DNA of 64,000 nucleotides, taken from NCBI RefSeq assembly GCF_017833415.1, contig NZ_JAFICC010000003.1:124001-188000 (forward strand), written 5' to 3'. The position numbers were made by a program, and so were the translations under genes. Positions 9,512-17,958 of the stretch are shown here, piece by piece. The stretch's first letter is position 1; each line of letters begins with the position of its first letter. Source of the stretch: Flavobacterium sp. 1355. Lineage in GTDB: Bacteria > Bacteroidota > Bacteroidia > Flavobacteriales > Flavobacteriaceae. Under the pieces are notes generated by a model that was given only the letters and a program-made list of their open reading frames with translations, was not told the DNA's origin and did no database searches.

Positions 9512-9715
9512 ATGATAACAGACAATTATGGTAATGAGAATCGGGATGATCGTAATTACCTTAGAACAAATCAGGAAAATGACACTTTAGATCCTTTTTT
9601 TCAAAAAAATGCTTTTATAGCAAGGGATCTGGAGGAGGAACTTTACCATGATGACAGGGACAGAAGAACTCTGGATGAATCTGAGGCTGACGAGGATGAT
9701 TCTGATGATGAGTAG
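9512..9715 (+). CDS. Small acidic hydrophilic protein (67 aa)
   Basis: Starts at the ATG of MITDNYGN; a TTG three codons upstream is also in frame, but the MITDNY start is repeated exactly in the protein at 10263-10610, which fixes the choice. The protein has no hydrophobic segment, is rich in Asp, Glu, Arg and Asn, and ends in a run of acidic residues and Ser. It should be disordered and cytoplasmic. It follows the dehydrogenase by 53 bp and is closed by a strong terminator. There is no known domain; a hydrophilin-like protective or nucleic-acid-mimicking role is speculation. Confidence 0.7.
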   Translation: MITDNYGNENRDDRNYLRTNQENDTLDPFFQKNAFIARDLEEELYHDDRDRRTLDESEADEDDSDDE

Positions 9716-9741
9716 GCAATTGCAATTTGCTTTAATTTAAT

Positions 9742-9781
9742 ATCTGGACAAGAACTATTGCTTATGAGTTTTTGTCCAGAT
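9742..9781 (+). terminator. Rho-independent terminator
   Basis: A 15-bp stem with one G-U pair: arms 9742-9756 (ATCTGGACAAGAACT) and 9767-9781, 10-nt loop, followed by TTAATTTTA. It ends the transcript of the small protein, dehydrogenase and acidic protein. Confidence 0.8.
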
Positions 9782-9947
9782 TTAATTTTATATCAAAATC
9801 TTCATTTTCATCTTAGAAATCCTAACTATCTTCTATACTGGCAGATAATTATATAACTCAGGTTTCGAATTATATAAAAGCGAAATCATTATAACACAGT
9901 AATTTTAAAATATTAGACAAGATAAAAATCATTAAAAATAAAAAATC

Positions 9948-10217
9948 ATGGAAAATTTAATTAATCAGGAAAACCTGGAAGATATCAGAGAATTAATTGA
10001 AAGCAAAATTGCTGACATTCCCGGCAATTATATATTATTTGGGGCAATTGGCTCCTTACTTTTATCTTCATATCTTACTAAAATAGGAAAAACGCAGGCT
10101 GGTTCGGTAATTGGAAAATTGGCAATTCCCATCATAGGGATTGGTCTTGCTAAATATAAAGATGTACTGAAGGCAGAATTAGAAAACCAGCTTGATCTTA
10201 AACCAGAAAGTATTTAA
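9948..10217 (+). CDS. Small membrane protein of unknown function (89 aa)
   Basis: An amphipathic N-terminal helix (residues 1-23, rich in Glu and Asp) is followed by two hydrophobic segments, about 27-44 (YILFGAIGSLLLSSYLT) and 52-67 (AGSVIGKLAIPIIGIGLA), and then a charged tail. This would make a small inner-membrane hairpin with both ends on the same side. The Gly- and Ser-rich membrane segments suggest tight helix packing or oligomers. I do not recognise a family. It lies between two acidic-protein genes, 45 bp upstream of the next, and probably belongs to the same stress regulon. Confidence 0.72.
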   Translation: MENLINQENLEDIRELIESKIADIPGNYILFGAIGSLLLSSYLTKIGKTQAGSVIGKLAIPIIGIGLAKYKDVLKAELENQLDLKPESI

Positions 10218-10262
10218 TACTGACTATGATGTCCTTCGACTATACAAACCTTTAACACACTT

Positions 10263-10610
10263 ATGATGATAACAGATAACTACACAAATTACAATTCATA
10301 CGAAGGTAATTTTATAACAGAAGATCAAAATCAACAGCCTATAGGCGATGAAAGCAGTTTTGAAGAACTGCGTTTAAGCGATCAAAATTATGTAGACAGT
10401 GAATTTTCTAATGCTCTCGAACCAGACGACCAGGATGATCTTGAACAGGATTATCAGGAAAATGAATTGGAAGAAGAAAATCTGGAAGACCTTGAAGACG
10501 ACGATGACGCAGAATATGACGAGAATGACTGGGAAGAAGAGGAAGATGATGATTCTGACGAAAAAACAGAACCTGAAACCTTCACTGATGACAGTCTGAA
10601 AATTGACTAA
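10263..10610 (+). CDS. Highly acidic low-complexity protein (115 aa)
   Basis: Two ATGs stand in tandem; the second gives exactly the MITDNY start of the protein at 9512-9715, so either start is possible. Residues 1-60 resemble the 69-residue protein at 8202-8411 through NYVDSEF and the following L-E-x-x-D-Q-x-x-L. From about residue 55 on, Asp and Glu dominate in runs. The protein is presumably disordered and strongly negative. Such tails can mimic DNA, bind divalent cations or keep proteins soluble; none of these can be chosen from sequence. It follows the small membrane protein by 45 bp. Confidence 0.72.
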   Translation: MMITDNYTNYNSYEGNFITEDQNQQPIGDESSFEELRLSDQNYVDSEFSNALEPDDQDDLEQDYQENELEEENLEDLEDDDDAEYDENDWEEEEDDDSDEKTEPETFTDDSLKID

Positions 10611-10724
10611 AACAATATTCACGAAAAGTCCGTTTAATAAAGGCAAATTGACTATCAACCTTTTATAGTTGTATTTTATAACATTCAGAAAGGATTGTGT
10701 AAGCTCAAAGCCGGGTATTTCCAG

Positions 10725-10732
10725 TAATTTTG
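10725..10732 (+). promoter_or_regulatory. Candidate -7 promoter element (TAATTTTG)
   Basis: An exact TAnnTTTG match 27 bp before the ATG of the 68-residue hydrophilic protein. TTG at 10695-10697 is the nearest -33 candidate but lies slightly too far upstream. The last two bases overlap a TTG in frame with the gene, which argues against that TTG as the start codon. Confidence 0.45.
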
Positions 10733-10759
10733 AAATATGAATATTTAAACTTTACTATT

Positions 10760-10966
10760 ATGAAAACAAATAATCAAAATTCGAACAATAATTCACAAGA
10801 CGGCAATTCAAAAAAGGGTTCTGATCGTAGTGATACCAGAAAACATCAATATCAGGATTATGATCAAGTTTTAACAAACGATGAGAATTATGATGGAGAC
10901 ACTCAGAAATTTAAAGGTGAAGAACCTGATTTTGATGACAAACTTACTAATGAAGAAAAAAAATAA
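10760..10966 (+). CDS. Hydrophilin-like protein (68 aa)
   Basis: Starts MKTNNQNSNNNSQDG. The whole protein is polar: Asn, Gln, Ser, Gly, Lys and Asp make up most of it, and there is no hydrophobic stretch. It fits the loose definition of hydrophilins, disordered proteins induced by osmotic or drying stress, but has no assigned domain. An in-frame TTG 30 bp upstream is rejected as start because it overlaps the -7 element. The gene is closed by a perfect hairpin terminator a few bases after its stop. It is the last rightward gene of the small-protein group. Confidence 0.68.
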   Translation: MKTNNQNSNNNSQDGNSKKGSDRSDTRKHQYQDYDQVLTNDENYDGDTQKFKGEEPDFDDKLTNEEKK

Positions 10967-10969
10967 AAA

Positions 10970-11003
10970 AATGCCGGCTTTAAATTAAGCCGGCATTTTT
11001 TTT
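10970..11003 (+). terminator. Rho-independent terminator
   Basis: A perfect 11-bp stem AATGCCGGCTT / AAGCCGGCATT (10970-10980 and 10987-10997) with a 6-nt loop and a T8 tail, directly after the hydrophilin-like gene. Confidence 0.92.
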
Positions 11004-11080
11004 ATTCTTATGAATTTAGCTTTTCAAATGATTACTCAATCAAACAAATAACAAAAGTAGTTTTGCCATCCAAAAATAAA

Positions 11081-11114
11081 AAACTCAATTCTACCTATGA
11101 ATTGAGCTTTTTTT
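11081..11114 (+). terminator. Second hairpin with T tract, rightward
   Basis: Arms CTCAATTC (11084-11091) and GAATTGAG (11099-11106), flanked by A3 on the left and C then T7 on the right. It has the shape of a backup rightward terminator, or the end of a short RNA beginning after the first hairpin. Confidence 0.6.
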
Positions 11115-11150
11115 GAGCATAAAAAAAGCACCTTATTGCCAGGTGCTTTT
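11115..11150 (-). terminator. Rho-independent terminator of the cold-shock gene
   Basis: Arms AAAAGCACCT (11124-11133) and AGGTGCTTTT (11141-11150) with a 7-nt loop. On the minus strand the stem is followed by further T residues, so it closes the leftward cold-shock transcript; on the plus strand it can work as well. Confidence 0.85.
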
Positions 11151-11173
11151 ATAAACCGTATAATAATAGTATG

Positions 11174-11365
11174 TTAAGCTAAAACTACGTTTATTGCGTT
11201 TGGTCCTTTACGGCCTTCAGCGATATCATATCGCACTGCGTCGTTTTCACGAACATTCTCTGACAAACCTGTGGCATGAACAAAAATTTCACTTCCGCCA
11301 TTACTAGGTGTGATAAATCCAAAACCTTTTTCTTCATTGAAAAATTTTACTGTACCTTCTTGCAT
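11174..11365 (-). CDS. Cold-shock domain protein (CspA family)
   Basis: A 63-residue single cold-shock domain, a five-stranded OB fold that binds single-stranded RNA and DNA and melts mRNA structure. RNP1 is KGFGFI and RNP2 is IFVHAT, and the start MQEGTVKFFNEEKGFGFI is canonical. The length is normal. The gene is monocistronic, with its own terminator about 20 bp after the stop. A 142-bp AT-rich upstream region contains TGTATTTG on the minus strand, one base off the -7 consensus. Whether it answers to cold or to general stress cannot be told from sequence. Confidence 0.96.
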   Translation of the reverse strand: MQEGTVKFFNEEKGFGFITPSNGGSEIFVHATGLSENVRENDAVRYDIAEGRKGPNAINVVLA

Positions 11366-11507
11366 TTTATATATTTTAATATTTACTTTTCTAAAGATAA
11401 CATAATTTCAAATACAATACTTACAAAAAAGGTGATTTTTATAACATTTTTTTTTAAGTTTTTTCAAAACCCGGTTTTCGATAATAAAATTTAATCAAAA
11501 GAGTTTT

Positions 11508-13019
11508 TTACATCTGCACTATCCTGCCGAAATCCTTAAGATATTTATCAGGATCAGAAGCTGCATATTCATTTTCTGGTTCTGGAATAACATGAATTTT
11601 AGAATCACTTACCGACACTACTGCCGAGCAGACATACATTCCTATTTTTCCTTCACTATATCTAAAGTCGAGTAAAGTCAGCTTTACAATATCGTTGATA
11701 GAAAGTTCATAATAATTTCCGTAGCGGATGATTTTAAAATAAATCTGCCTGTCATCCTGTATTCCAAATTGATTGGTTTGAATATTTTCAAAAATAAAAT
11801 TATTCTTTACGTCCTTATCGTTAAATCCCCAGGCCCTAAACTGCACAAAACCATTTACAAAATCAATAGAAATATAATAGGCCGTTCCTTCCTTATCGCA
11901 TTCAATTACAAATCCGGTTTTTCCTAATCCTTCTACAGCCAGGGTTCCTTCCCATACAAAATCATTTGAAGGTTTTTCAAAACAATAAATTTCGTAACCG
12001 CTTCTACAGCCCAATACCCATTTATTTTCGTTTTCTATCACAAAATCTGCCGTAGGATTTCCCAGAATTGGCAATGGCTGAGGAAGGTCTTTTTGAAAAA
12101 TAGTTTTTTGATACAAACGTTCCCAATAATAATAACTCTTTAATAAAAGCCTTCCGCTGTGATCGATATCCAGTTCTTTTGGCGGCGGAATCACGCGGTG
12201 AGTGTTGACATTTCCGTCGGCAAAATAAAAATTATAGACCAAAAAATGATTTCCGTCTTTTACAATGCGCGCCGCATAATTACCCTGCGGTAGCAAAACA
12301 TTATTATGAAAAGCACAATATTCACCTTTAAATTCCGGTGCTGACCAATAACGGACTTTTATATCTTCACGAATAGAACCTAAAAGATAATGTGTTCCTT
12401 TTATTTCTACAACGCAAGGACACTCTACATCATCATAAACATACGGAATATGCAAAGGTTTTTGCAGGACAAAACCTTCCTTTTCTCTTTTTGCAACCCC
12501 TATGCAGCCTCTTCTGTATGTTGGCCCCGAAGCACTTCGGGCACAAATCAACAAATAATCTTCTCCCTCGTATTGGTATTTAAACGGATCTCTAAAACTT
12601 ATCCACTCACGGGGATTGTTGGAATTACTTTCATAATGAGGCGCCTCGCTTTTAAAAGGCATTCCATATTTATTTTCTTTTGTCCAATGAATTAAATCCT
12701 CAGATACCGCGCGTCCTACTTTTTGCTCAATTCCTTTGTCCTGACGCTTAAGGCCAGTATAATACATTTCGTAACCTTCTCCTTCCGATATTTTGCTCAC
12801 ATGCATAGTCCACAGCATATCATCATCCCACTCGCCGGGTTCACCGACCCAGAGCGCGTTTTTTACCCTTTTCCACGAAAGTCCGTCTTTTGATATTGCG
12901 TGCGCAATGTAATCATGATTGGGAATTATTAAATGAAATAAATGGTGAATTCCATTTTCATCAATAAAAATATCAACGTCTCCTATTTCCCAGTTGCTAA
13001 ATCCTGAACTTGAATACAT
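11508..13019 (-). CDS. GH32-like glycosidase (clan GH-J), putative sucrose- or fructoside-acting enzyme
   Basis: A 503-residue protein without signal peptide, so cytoplasmic. The first part (about 1-330) is a five-bladed propeller with the three acidic positions of clan GH-J. D14 in GDVDIF lies 12 residues before HLF, as in the family's NDPNG motif. The RDP triad is R143-P145 and the acid/base E199 lies in VEC. The C-terminal part (about 350-490) is a beta-sandwich as in GH32. The N-terminal motif departs from the canonical WMNDPNG, so specificity may differ. It follows the sucrose-phosphate synthase by 7 bp in one operon, so the natural guess is sucrose turnover or transfer of a fructosyl group. 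GH43 or GH68 relatives are less likely. Confidence 0.82.
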   Translation of the reverse strand: MYSSSGFSNWEIGDVDIFIDENGIHHLFHLIIPNHDYIAHAISKDGLSWKRVKNALWVGEPGEWDDDMLWTMHVSKISEGEGYEMYYTGLKRQDKGIEQKVGRAVSEDLIHWTKENKYGMPFKSEAPHYESNSNNPREWISFRDPFKYQYEGEDYLLICARSASGPTYRRGCIGVAKREKEGFVLQKPLHIPYVYDDVECPCVVEIKGTHYLLGSIREDIKVRYWSAPEFKGEYCAFHNNVLLPQGNYAARIVKDGNHFLVYNFYFADGNVNTHRVIPPPKELDIDHSGRLLLKSYYYWERLYQKTIFQKDLPQPLPILGNPTADFVIENENKWVLGCRSGYEIYCFEKPSNDFVWEGTLAVEGLGKTGFVIECDKEGTAYYISIDFVNGFVQFRAWGFNDKDVKNNFIFENIQTNQFGIQDDRQIYFKIIRYGNYYELSINDIVKLTLLDFRYSEGKIGMYVCSAVVSVSDSKIHVIPEPENEYAASDPDKYLKDFGRIVQM

Positions 13020-13026
13020 CCTAATA

Positions 13027-15204
13027 TTATTTTATGATTTTATAATGTTTTAATCCTTCCAAAATACCCGACGAAGCCGAACTTTGGGCTACATAAATAC
13101 TTTTTGTCGTTTCATATTTGGCTAATTCCAAACTTCGGTTTCCGACAATAATTCCTTTTACCGGGCCTCTGAACATATCAATGTCATTTCCCGAATCTCC
13201 TGCCGCTACTACATTAAACAAAGGAATTGCCCATTTACGGCATAGAAATTTAATCGCATTTCCTTTGGAGGCTCTTTTTGGGATAAAATCCAGATAAAGC
13301 CCGTGACTCGGAATAATGTTTATTTTGTACCATCCTGTGCCTAATGCTTCTATAAGCTCTTCATGATTGTAATGTTCTTTTTCATAGTAATAAGAAATTT
13401 TAAAGGGATTTTGTGCTTCTTCTTCCTGCAGTCTGATCCATTTTATTGCTTTCAGTCGATTTACGACATCCTCTCTTTTCCATCGGCCTGCCAGAAATTT
13501 AGCCCAGCCTTTGTCTAAAATATAATCGGTTCCGTTGGTATAATAAATCTCGGTACCAACAGAGCATATAATAAAATCAGGCAATGGAAATTTTTCTTCG
13601 TCTATAATCTTTTTCACCAGCCTTAGATTTCGGCCCGAAGCCATCGCAAAAGCCATTTTTTCGGTACGGTTTGTCAAATGTGATTTTAATTCTTCCAGCC
13701 CCGGATTATTTAATTTTGGTTCAATAAGCGTTCCGTCAATATCTGAAACCAGCAAATGATCTATTTCTCTTTTTAAGCGGTCAACATTGATATTGGCATA
13801 ATTTTGCTTTTTTATTCCGGCACCAGACGAGACCGATAAGTTTTCGTTTACCGCTTCTATATATTGATTTACATGGCTCAGCCAGCTGTAATGTTTCTGA
13901 ATATTGATTGCTCCGTTATTAGAATAATATTTCCACTGATTTTCATCTGTCAGGATATTCAATAAGGCTTTTTTAATCTGATTTTCATCCTGCGGATCCA
14001 CCAGTTCTCCGTTCTGGCAAGTCGGAATAATTTCTGATGGTCCGCCATTTTTAGTAACAACAACCGGAAGTCCCGAACTTGCAGATTCTATAACAGTAAG
14101 CCCGAAATTTTCATGCAAAGCAAGATTGACAAATACGCCTCGTTTTTCGGCAGCATAGCGGTAAATAATCGAAACTTCGTTTTCGACATCATGCTTTTTC
14201 GGAATTGCCATTTTTCCGTACAAATCATATTTGTCCATAAGTAATAATAAATCGGTCAGGACATTTTTTTCAGATTCAGGCATCTTCTGGATATCTTTTC
14301 TAATACCGGCAAAAATGACCAGATTGGCTATACTTTGCAATTCCTTGTCTTTGCCGTAAACCTCAATTAGTGTGTTTAGGTTTTTATGGCGATCAGGCCT
14401 TGAAAGTGCCAGGATAAAAGGTTTGTGCGGATTGGTCAGGAATTTAGAAATGGTTTCAGATACCCAGTATTTTCTTTGGGTTTCCTCCATATGCTTATCA
14501 CTATCGGGTTCATTGTAGTAATAAGGAGCAAATTTTCTGGTATCAATACCCGGAGAAATCGCATGATATTTTGCTAGTTCAAAGTTTTTATACACTTTGT
14601 AGGTTTCGATTTCCTGTTCTGTAGAAGTCACAATAAATTCAGAAAGTTCTAATGTTTTTTCTTCAGCAGCAATTCTGGCTTCAAACTTGAACTTTTTTTC
14701 AAGCTCTTCTTCTGTTTGTCCGCTTTCGAGTAATTTTTTCTTTTTATAAACACCGAGCGAATGTCCGGTGTGAGCAAAAGGGATATTTAATATCGAGGAC
14801 AGCTCTGCCGCCACATATCCTGCATCTGCATAATGCGAGTGAATCCAGTCGGGATAAATATTATGCAATTTGATGTGCTGCATGACACCATCAACAAAAG
14901 TATCCAGACCTTCCCATAACTGTTCTTTGGCTTTGTATTTTTTTCCCAGAAAAGGAATTCTTCTTATGTCTAATTTATCATTTATAACTTCTACCGGAAC
15001 TGCATATTCCGGAGAAAGGGCAGGATCGTCAATCAATCTTGTAAATAAATGAACGTGTTCTACATCTTTGTGTTGTGATAAAAATTCTGCAAGCTCGTAA
15101 ACATATTTGGTTTGGCCTCCGTTATCGGCATCCCGGCCTATTTCCAGACCTGAACCTTTTAAAAGGCCGTGTATATTAATTAGTGAAATTCGTAATTTTT
15201 TCAT
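13027..15204 (-). CDS. Sucrose-phosphate synthase fused to sucrose-phosphatase-like HAD domain
   Basis: A 725-residue two-domain enzyme. The GT4 part (about 1-470) has the sucrose-phosphate synthase signature GRDADNGGQTKYV (24-36), then HSHYADAGYVAAE, AHTGHSLGVYKK and the C-terminal ENFGLTVIE/GGP motif that holds the sugar nucleotide. The HAD part (about 480-725) has SDIDGT with nucleophile D488 and D490 and a late GDSGNDIDMF motif, as in sucrose-6-phosphate phosphatase. Together they would make sucrose from a nucleotide-glucose and fructose 6-phosphate. The fusion occurs in plants and cyanobacteria and is unusual in Bacteroidota as far as I recall. Sucrose would serve as a compatible solute here. 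It is the first gene of the operon with the GH32-like enzyme. Confidence 0.9.
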   Translation of the reverse strand: MKKLRISLINIHGLLKGSGLEIGRDADNGGQTKYVYELAEFLSQHKDVEHVHLFTRLIDDPALSPEYAVPVEVINDKLDIRRIPFLGKKYKAKEQLWEGLDTFVDGVMQHIKLHNIYPDWIHSHYADAGYVAAELSSILNIPFAHTGHSLGVYKKKKLLESGQTEEELEKKFKFEARIAAEEKTLELSEFIVTSTEQEIETYKVYKNFELAKYHAISPGIDTRKFAPYYYNEPDSDKHMEETQRKYWVSETISKFLTNPHKPFILALSRPDRHKNLNTLIEVYGKDKELQSIANLVIFAGIRKDIQKMPESEKNVLTDLLLLMDKYDLYGKMAIPKKHDVENEVSIIYRYAAEKRGVFVNLALHENFGLTVIESASSGLPVVVTKNGGPSEIIPTCQNGELVDPQDENQIKKALLNILTDENQWKYYSNNGAINIQKHYSWLSHVNQYIEAVNENLSVSSGAGIKKQNYANINVDRLKREIDHLLVSDIDGTLIEPKLNNPGLEELKSHLTNRTEKMAFAMASGRNLRLVKKIIDEEKFPLPDFIICSVGTEIYYTNGTDYILDKGWAKFLAGRWKREDVVNRLKAIKWIRLQEEEAQNPFKISYYYEKEHYNHEELIEALGTGWYKINIIPSHGLYLDFIPKRASKGNAIKFLCRKWAIPLFNVVAAGDSGNDIDMFRGPVKGIIVGNRSLELAKYETTKSIYVAQSSASSGILEGLKHYKIIK

Positions 15205-15692
15205 TTTTAATTTTGTTTGTAATTATAAATCATACTCCTATACCCCATTTTGAGTTCTTTATTTTTCGCATGATTTTTTTTTGGATTTGCGCCTTGGCGA
15301 AGTACCAACGGCACAGGTAAAATTTATGGTTTTATACTATTGAAACCTTTAAAATTTAAAACAGCACAACTGTGTTCTTTCCTAAATATACGATAATTCG
15401 TTTTTATATCTGTTCTAATTTCTCTGAAAGACTATTTTATTTGATGAAAACAGTTAAGAAATTACCCCATAATCTGCATGATTTTTTTTAATAAAAGTAC
15501 AGTCAGGAGTAATCTTTTTTCTTATATGATTTTCCGCTGATGTTATATGATTAATCAGCATATTAATTTTAAAATAGATTCGGATAAAGAAGGAAAGAAT
15601 GCGCTAAAAAATAGAAATTGTAAATGCGTTTGATCTTTTCAGAAAACACATTTACAATTTAATTTAAAAATAAGCTATTTTTGACTAGCTAC
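15205..15692. other. Intergenic gap upstream of the sucrose operon
   Basis: The right part holds the terminator of the Ser/Gly/Thr-rich lipoprotein gene. The remaining 400 bp should hold the promoter of the sucrose operon, but I found no exact -7 consensus, which would suit an alternative sigma factor or an activator. No ORF of notable length or RNA motif was seen. Confidence 0.4.
15613..15660 (-). terminator. Hairpin downstream of the lipoprotein gene
   Basis: Arms AAATTGTAAATG (15615-15626) and CATTTACAATTT (15649-15660), with one mismatch and one more G-C pair inside. On the minus strand it is followed after a few bases by T6. It lies about 30 bp after the lipoprotein stop. Confidence 0.6.
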
Positions 15693-16124
15693 TTATTTAG
15701 TTTTCTTCTGATTAGTACTCTGTGTATTAGTGCTTAAACTATCATTTTTAGCTTTACTGTAATTGGTATAGGTTGCACCGTCTTTTGGACTTTCTCCAGG
15801 GCCACTGCCCTTACCGCTTGTGCTTGAGCCAGAACTTTGTGAATTGGTATTATCATTGGCAGTAGTTCCTGTGCTGCCTTCTCCACTGCTATTTGTGCCA
15901 GAACCTTGTGGATTGTTTTTGGTAGTTGTTGTAGGAGATTCATTTGTACCCGGTCCAACACTTCTTACACCAGCATCATTGTCTGATGGAGTCTTCATAC
16001 TATCAGAAGGATTAACAGCTGTATTTAGTTCATCACTGTAACCGTCCTGATTATTTTTACATGAAAATAAAATTCCTGTTGTTATAATCATCATTATAAT
16101 TTTCAAACTAATTAGAGATTTCAT
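15693..16124 (-). CDS. Lipoprotein with Ser/Gly/Thr/Asn-rich low-complexity body
   Basis: A 143-residue protein. The signal peptide ends in a lipobox-like GILFSC with C22 as the lipidated residue, followed by KNNQD. The mature part is almost entirely Ser, Gly, Thr, Asn and Pro in near-repeats such as SGTNSSGEGSTG and SSGSSTSGKGSG, ending in a lysine-rich tail. It must be a flexible surface or periplasmic tether rather than an enzyme. The repetitive composition also keeps the other frames open, but the lipoprotein start marks this frame as the gene. Its function is unknown. It lies between the sucrose operon and the redox genes. Confidence 0.75.
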   Translation of the reverse strand: MKSLISLKIIMMIITTGILFSCKNNQDGYSDELNTAVNPSDSMKTPSDNDAGVRSVGPGTNESPTTTTKNNPQGSGTNSSGEGSTGTTANDNTNSQSSGSSTSGKGSGPGESPKDGATYTNYSKAKNDSLSTNTQSTNQKKTK

Positions 16125-16307
16125 AGCAATATATTTTAATTATTTATTCAGTATTCTCAAATATAAAACTACATGTAGTATATTTTTTACATCATTTTGA
16201 TTGATTATTATAGAATTTTCTGGAACTGAAATGCTAAATAAAATCAGAAACTGGCAATCCTATAATATTAAAAACTAAAAATGTAAACCACTTATTTAGT
16301 TGATTAT

Positions 16308-16315
16308 TAGCTTTG
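16308..16315 (+). promoter_or_regulatory. Candidate -7 promoter element (TAGCTTTG)
   Basis: An exact TAnnTTTG match 56 bp before the Rieske-FAD oxidoreductase gene, in the correct orientation. The same octamer occurs before the exonuclease/GIY-YIG gene. A properly spaced -33 TTG is not seen. Confidence 0.45.
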
Positions 16316-16370
16316 AATGAAGGGTTTACGCTTTTTAATTACTATGGCTAATTTTTAAATAAAATGCTTT

Positions 16371-17951
16371 ATGAATAATCTAAATAATGAATTAAATAGT
16401 GGAGCAATTACATCCGGGGATAATGTTTCTTTCTGGATCGACTCTACTTCGATTTTAGCTTGTGATAAACCAGATCGAAACATAGAAACGGAAGTCTTAA
16501 TAATAGGCGCCGGAATTGCGGGTTTGTCTACAGCTTACAATCTTCTTAAAAAAGGAAAAAAAGTCGTTGTTGTAGAAGATGGCTTTATTGGAAGCGGTGA
16601 AACAGGAAGAACAACTGCACACCTCGCCAGCGCGCTTGATGACCGATATTATTACATTGAAAATATTTTGGGAGAAAATGCAGCAAAACTTGCTGCAGAA
16701 AGCCACTCGGCAGCAATTGACGAAATTGAAAAAAATGTTACGGAATTAAATATTGATTGCTCTTTTAAAAGGGTAAATGGTTATTTATTCCTGCATCCGA
16801 CAGATAAAGAAGAAAATTTAGATAAGGAGTATAATGCTACTTTAAAAGCCGGATTAAAAACGAATCTCCTCAATAGCACTCCGGTTATTGCCGGCGGCGA
16901 AAGTATGCGATGCCTTGAATTTGCCAATCAGGCACAATTTCATATTCTTCGCTATATGAAGGGACTTGCAGATGCAATTGTAGCTTTGGGGGGTACCATT
17001 TATACCGAAGCTCACGCAGAAAACATTTCAAAAAAAGGCGCTACGGTAAACGGGTTCGATTTTTCAGCACAGCATATTGTCGTGGCTACCAATACTCCAA
17101 TAAATGACGTAGTTACCATGCATACCAAACAGCATGCTTACAGAACCTATGTGATTGCAGGTAAAGTTGCAAAAGGTTCAATACCTTATTCACTTTGGTG
17201 GGATAGCGGTGATGTGGAATCTAAATGGGTTTCTCAGCCTTATCATTATGTTCGTCTTGAAAATTTTGATGATAAATACGACCTACTGATTGCTGGTGGT
17301 GAGGATCATAAAACCGGCCAGTCTGACGAAGAAGGGATTTCTGAATTCAACAGATATGACAGACTCGAAATATGGACCAGAAAATATTTTCCGCAACTGG
17401 ATGAAATCACATACAAATGGTCTGGACAGGTTATGGAACCCGTAGATTCTCTTGGTTTTATGGGTAAAAATCCAGGCGATGACAATATTTATATCATTAC
17501 TGGAGATTCAGGAAACGGAATGACCCATACCACTATTGGCGCCATGATTATCAGTGATATGATAACGGGTGTTAAAAATAAATGGGAAGAAATATACAGT
17601 CCGTCACGAATTACTCTGAATGCAACTGGTGATTTTTTAAAGGAAGCCGGAAATATGGCTTCTCAATATTTGGACTGGATATCGGTTCAGGATTTACAAA
17701 ATACTGCAGATTTGCCTGCAGGCGAAGGCGGTATACTTTCTTCCGGGCTTAGAAAAATTGCTGTCTATCGCGATTACGACAATTCATTAAGCGCATTTTC
17801 TGCTGTCTGTCCGCATTTGGGATGCCTTGTCAAATGGAATTCAGATGAAAAATCTTTTGACTGTCCTTGTCATGGTTCGCGATTCGCTGTGGACGGAACT
17901 GTTATCAATGGGCCTGCCAAATCAGATTTAGGAAAAATTCATATTAAATAA
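16371..17951 (+). CDS. FAD-dependent oxidoreductase with C-terminal Rieske [2Fe-2S] domain
   Basis: A 526-residue protein of the DAO-type flavoprotein family joined to a Rieske domain, like Bacillus YhfW. The dinucleotide-binding motif VLIIGAGIAGLSTAYNLL lies at about 43-60, followed by the E of VVVVEDG. A second FAD segment, DNIYIITGDSGNGMTHTTIGA, lies near 375-395. The Rieske cluster ligands are C480-x-H482 and C498-x2-H501. Electrons could pass between substrate, FAD and the cluster within one polypeptide. There is no signal peptide, so it is cytoplasmic. The substrate is unknown. It leads a three-gene operon with an FMN-type oxidoreductase 7 bp downstream and a DUF2071 protein. Confidence 0.92.
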   Translation: MNNLNNELNSGAITSGDNVSFWIDSTSILACDKPDRNIETEVLIIGAGIAGLSTAYNLLKKGKKVVVVEDGFIGSGETGRTTAHLASALDDRYYYIENILGENAAKLAAESHSAAIDEIEKNVTELNIDCSFKRVNGYLFLHPTDKEENLDKEYNATLKAGLKTNLLNSTPVIAGGESMRCLEFANQAQFHILRYMKGLADAIVALGGTIYTEAHAENISKKGATVNGFDFSAQHIVVATNTPINDVVTMHTKQHAYRTYVIAGKVAKGSIPYSLWWDSGDVESKWVSQPYHYVRLENFDDKYDLLIAGGEDHKTGQSDEEGISEFNRYDRLEIWTRKYFPQLDEITYKWSGQVMEPVDSLGFMGKNPGDDNIYIITGDSGNGMTHTTIGAMIISDMITGVKNKWEEIYSPSRITLNATGDFLKEAGNMASQYLDWISVQDLQNTADLPAGEGGILSSGLRKIAVYRDYDNSLSAFSAVCPHLGCLVKWNSDEKSFDCPCHGSRFAVDGTVINGPAKSDLGKIHIK

Positions 17952-17958
17952 GTAAAAA

